Below are positions 61,559 to 64,000 of a stretch of 64,000 nt of DNA, piece after piece. This DNA is from Streptomyces sp. CMB-StM0423 (lineage in GTDB: Bacteria > Actinomycetota > Actinomycetes > Streptomycetales > Streptomycetaceae). Location of the stretch: positions 2,854,501 to 2,918,500 of the forward strand of contig NZ_CP025407.1 of the NCBI RefSeq assembly GCF_002847285.1, in the 5' to 3' direction. The notes below the pieces were generated by a model. That model had not been told where the DNA came from and did not search any database. It saw only the letters and a program-made list of their open reading frames with translations. Position numbers and translations under genes: made by a program. Numbering within the stretch: position 1 is the stretch's first letter; every line of letters starts with the position of its first letter.

Positions 61559-62851
61559 CTACCAGGGCAGGTCCCTGATCTGCTGCACGCACAGCACGAG
61601 GAAGAGCAGCCCGGAGACGGTCAGCAGCGAGTTGCTGAGCAGGCCGTTGCGCCACTGCCGCGGCGTGCGGTCGGTGTTGAGCAGCCACAGCAGCGTCAGC
61701 GCGAGGAACGGCATGAAGAAAGCGCCGAGCACGCCGTACGTGATGACGATGGCGAACGGCTCGTCGAGCCACAGCAACGTCATCGGCGGGAACGTCAGCC
61801 ACAGCAGGTACACGCGGAACGGCAGCGACCGCTCCCGGCCGCCCGCGGCGACCTCCCGCGCGCTGCCGTCGCCGCCGCCGCCCGCGCCGCGCACGTTCTC
61901 GACGAAGTCCGCGAAGAGCAGGCTGACGCCGTGCCAGACGCCGATGAGCGAGGTGAACGAGGTGGCGAAGAAGCCGACGAGGAAGAGCTTCGCGGTGGCC
62001 GCGCCGTAGCGCTCCTCCAGGATGTCGCCGAGGTCCACCAGGCCCTTGTCGCCCGACTCCAGCGAGAGGCTCGTGGAGTGCAGCAGCTCGGCGCCGACGA
62101 GCAGCATCGCGACGACGAAGATGCCGGTGGTGATGTACGCGACCCGGTTGTCCAGCCGCATGACCTTCAGCCAGCCGATGTCCGTCCAACCCTTGGCGTT
62201 GACCCAGTAGCCGTACGCGGCCATGGTGATCGTGCCGCCGACGCCGCCGATCAGGCCGAGGGTGTAGAGCAGCGAGTCGTCGGGCAGGGTGGGCCACAGC
62301 CCCGCGAAGGCGTCCCCGGCGTTCGGGGAGACGCGGATCGCGACGTAGACGACGACCACGAACATGACGCCGACGAGGACGGTCATGACCTTCTCGAAGA
62401 CCGCGTAGCGGTTGAACCAGACGAAGACCAGGCCGGACAGGCCGGTGAGGATGCCCCAGGTCTTGAGTTCCGGACCGTCCGGGAAGAGCGCGACGAGCGG
62501 CAGCGCGGAGGACGACATGGCGGTGGCGCCGTAGACGAAGCCCCAGACGACGACGTAGATCACGAAGTAGACGGAGGTCCAGGTGCCGAGGGTGCGCCAG
62601 CCCTCGAACAGGGTGCGTCCGGTGGCCAGATGCCAGCGGCCGACGGCCTCGGCGAGGGCGACCTTGACGACGCAGCCTATGACGGCGGCCCACAGCAGGG
62701 TGTAGCCGAACTTGCTGCCGGCGAGCAGCGTGGCCACCAGGTCGCCGGCGCCGACGCCGGTCGCGGCGACGACGATCCCCGGCCCGACGTAGCGCCACTT
62801 GGCCTTTCTCATCTCGGGCGGTGCGGACGCAGGCTCGGTGCGGTCAGCCAT
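61559..62851 (-). CDS. Nramp-like transporter with non-canonical metal site
   Basis: A 430-residue membrane protein with about 11 TMs and the Nramp fold pattern: KWRYVGPGIVVAATGVGAGDLVATLLAGSKFGYTLLWA at the start, LGLIGGVGGTITMAAYGYWVNAKG at TM6. The canonical DPGN of TM1 reads GAGD here, and the MPH of TM6 reads MAA, so the usual divalent-metal ligands are missing. The substrate is therefore uncertain (a metal bound in another way, or something else). ATG 62851 has AAGGAG at good spacing. It is divergent from the M14 peptidase gene. Confidence 0.9.
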   Translation of the reverse strand: MADRTEPASAPPEMRKAKWRYVGPGIVVAATGVGAGDLVATLLAGSKFGYTLLWAAVIGCVVKVALAEAVGRWHLATGRTLFEGWRTLGTWTSVYFVIYVVVWGFVYGATAMSSSALPLVALFPDGPELKTWGILTGLSGLVFVWFNRYAVFEKVMTVLVGVMFVVVVYVAIRVSPNAGDAFAGLWPTLPDDSLLYTLGLIGGVGGTITMAAYGYWVNAKGWTDIGWLKVMRLDNRVAYITTGIFVVAMLLVGAELLHSTSLSLESGDKGLVDLGDILEERYGAATAKLFLVGFFATSFTSLIGVWHGVSLLFADFVENVRGAGGGGDGSAREVAAGGRERSLPFRVYLLWLTFPPMTLLWLDEPFAIVITYGVLGAFFMPFLALTLLWLLNTDRTPRQWRNGLLSNSLLTVSGLLFLVLCVQQIRDLPW

Positions 62852-62973
62852 GAGCGGCTCCTTCGCAGCTCGTCCCCCCTGCGATCTCCGGCATTGAAAG
62901 GGATCCCCGGACGGCCGCACAAGAGGGCGTACGCGGCGGAAGACCGGCACGGCCTCTTGACCTGATCACGCCA

Positions 62974-62991
62974 GGTTCAGAACCATTGACG
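62974..62991 (+). promoter_or_regulatory. Palindrome and -35-like box before the M14 peptidase gene
   Basis: GGTTCAGAACC (62974-62984) is a perfect interrupted palindrome, followed directly by TTGACG (62986-62991), a plausible -35. It lies about 70 bp before the ATG and could be an operator. Confidence 0.35.
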
Positions 62992-63059
62992 CGCATCACA
63001 GCCCCACACGACACGACGTCGCCATGCACCACCCCACACCTCCACATCCAGGAGCAGGC

Positions 63060-64000
63060 ATGCGACTACGCATTCGGTCGGTGACCCTGACCGCGGTGCT
63101 CGCCCTCACCGCCGCCGGCGCCCTCAGCGCCGCCGGCGCGGAACCCGGCGCCGAGCCGGCGCAGACCGGGAGTACGGCTCAGGCGGAACGGAGCGAGCAG
63201 AGCGGGCAGATCCGGCAGTACGAGGTCCCGGGCCAGACCGGCCGCGAGGCCCGTACCCGCCTCGCCGCCACCGGCGTGTCCGTCGACGAGGTACGCGACC
63301 ACTCCGTGGTCGTCTCCGCCGACGGCGCCCAGGCCCGGCAGCTCCGCGCGCTCGGCTACCGGCTCGAACGGCTTCCCGCCCCGCCCGCGCGGCTGGCGGA
63401 CAAGCCCCCCACGACGCTCGACTTCCCGCCGGCCGACTCCGGCTACCACAACTACGCGGAGATGACCGCGGAGATCGACCGGCTGATCGCCGCGAAACCG
63501 AACCTCATCAGCAAGCAGGTCATCGGCACCTCGCACGAGGGCCGCGACATCGTCGCCGTCAAGGTCAGCGACAACGTGCGCACCGACGAGGCCGAGCCCG
63601 AGGTCCTCTTCACCCACCACCAGCACGCCCGCGAGCACCTGACCGTCGAGATGGCGCTGTACCTGCTGGGCGAGTTCGCCGACGGCTACGGCACCGACCA
63701 GCGGATCACCAATGCCGTCAACGGCCGCGAGATCTGGATCGTGCCGGATCTGAACCCGGACGGCGGCGAGTACGACATCGCCACCGGCTCGTACCGGAGC
63801 TGGCGCAAGAACCGCCAGCCCAACTCCGGCTCCAGCGCGGTCGGCACGGACCTGAACCGCAACTGGAAGTACCGCTGGGGCTGCTGCGGCGGCTCCTCCG
63901 GCAGCCCGTCCTCCGACACCTACCGCGGCAGCGCGGGCGAGTCGGCCAAGGAGGTCAAGGTCGTCGCCGACTTCGCGCGCAGCCGGGTCGTGGGCGGCAA
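63060..64000 (+). CDS. Secreted M14 zinc carboxypeptidase (cut by window end)
   Basis: The first 313 residues of a secreted metallopeptidase; the rest lies beyond the window. A Sec signal peptide ([21 protein letters not shown]) is followed by an N-terminal pro-region of about 90 residues and then the M14 domain, with [38 protein letters not shown] and the zinc ligands in [12 protein letters not shown] (HxxE). The substrate-binding [17 protein letters not shown] and [19 protein letters not shown] follow. AGGAG precedes the ATG. It probably releases C-terminal residues from extracellular peptides. Confidence 0.95.
   Translation, partial: MRLRIRSVTLTAVLALTAAGALSAAGAEPGAEPAQTGSTAQAERSEQSGQIRQYEVPGQTGREARTRLAATGVSVDEVRDHSVVVSADGAQARQLRALGYRLERLPAPPARLADKPPTTLDFPPADSGYHNYAEMTAEIDRLIAAKPNLISKQVIGTSHEGRDIVAVKVSDNVRTDEAEPEVLFTHHQHAREHLTVEMALYLLGEFADGYGTDQRITNAVNGREIWIVPDLNPDGGEYDIATGSYRSWRKNRQPNSGSSAVGTDLNRNWKYRWGCCGGSSGSPSSDTYRGSAGESAKEVKVVADFARSRVVGG

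Overview
This window is chromosomal DNA from a very GC-rich actinobacterium, almost certainly a Streptomyces or close relative. The evidence is the codon usage, GTG starts, WhiB-type, BldB/DUF397-type and SpoIIE-type regulators, a Tad pilus, secreted chitinase and peptidase genes, and a gene order (phoH, lytic transglycosylase, AI-2E exporter, ahpD, SpoIIE phosphatase, DUF402, fumC, class I fumarase, wbl, glpX, DUF4245, xseB/xseA, ispH, DUF6542, ychF) that I recall as the streptomycete core arrangement.

The first 15 kb look like an integrated element inserted at the 3' end of ychF. The current ychF ends at 15139-15156 with atypical codons. A second copy of the native-looking ychF tail lies at 227-244, and related 18-bp direct repeats sit near both ends. 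The element carries no intact recombinase inside the window. Its cargo is a 3033-residue secreted RHS polymorphic toxin (4089-13190) with a Hint self-cleaving module and an AT-richer C-terminal toxin tip. A DUF6188-type immunity gene overlaps its stop codon, followed by a broken second immunity-like gene and a secreted propeller/FlgD-like-Ig protein. An MmpS-like membrane protein is divergent from the toxin. Decayed pieces of an ISAzo13-type transposase and of a UvrD-type helicase lie towards the two ends.

From 15 to 30 kb is housekeeping DNA: ychF, isoprenoid synthesis (ispH), exonuclease VII (xseAB), gluconeogenesis (glpX), both fumarase classes, and regulators. From 30 to 48 kb are a C39 peptidase/lipoprotein pair, an SPFH membrane protein with a small Arc-like DNA-binding partner, a PadR-regulated ABC exporter, ahpD without ahpC or oxyR beside it, an AI-2E family exporter, a small putative MITE, a lytic transglycosylase, PhoH, a cis-isoprenyl diphosphate synthase, an aldo-keto reductase, a prepilin peptidase and several small conserved proteins.

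From 48 to 59.5 kb, on the minus strand, is a Flp/Tad pilus system in two blocks. One runs Zn-ribbon protein - cpaB - cpaE - tadE - tadE - tadA - tadB - tadC; the other runs flp - tadG-like - lipoprotein - ompA-like. They are separated by a plus-strand flavin monooxygenase gene. The A24 peptidase at 44.8 kb would process the pilins. The last part holds a GH18 chitinase with a DasR-type operator, an unusual Nramp-like transporter, and the start of a secreted M14 zinc carboxypeptidase cut by the window end.

The best candidate for something undescribed is the ychF-tail integrative element and its toxin cargo: a displaced gene tail, att-arm-like repeats, and an RHS/immunity/secreted-propeller cassette. 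Secondary points are the apparent non-ATG coupled starts in the Tad pseudopilin genes and the SPFH-Arc operon with its perfect palindrome.
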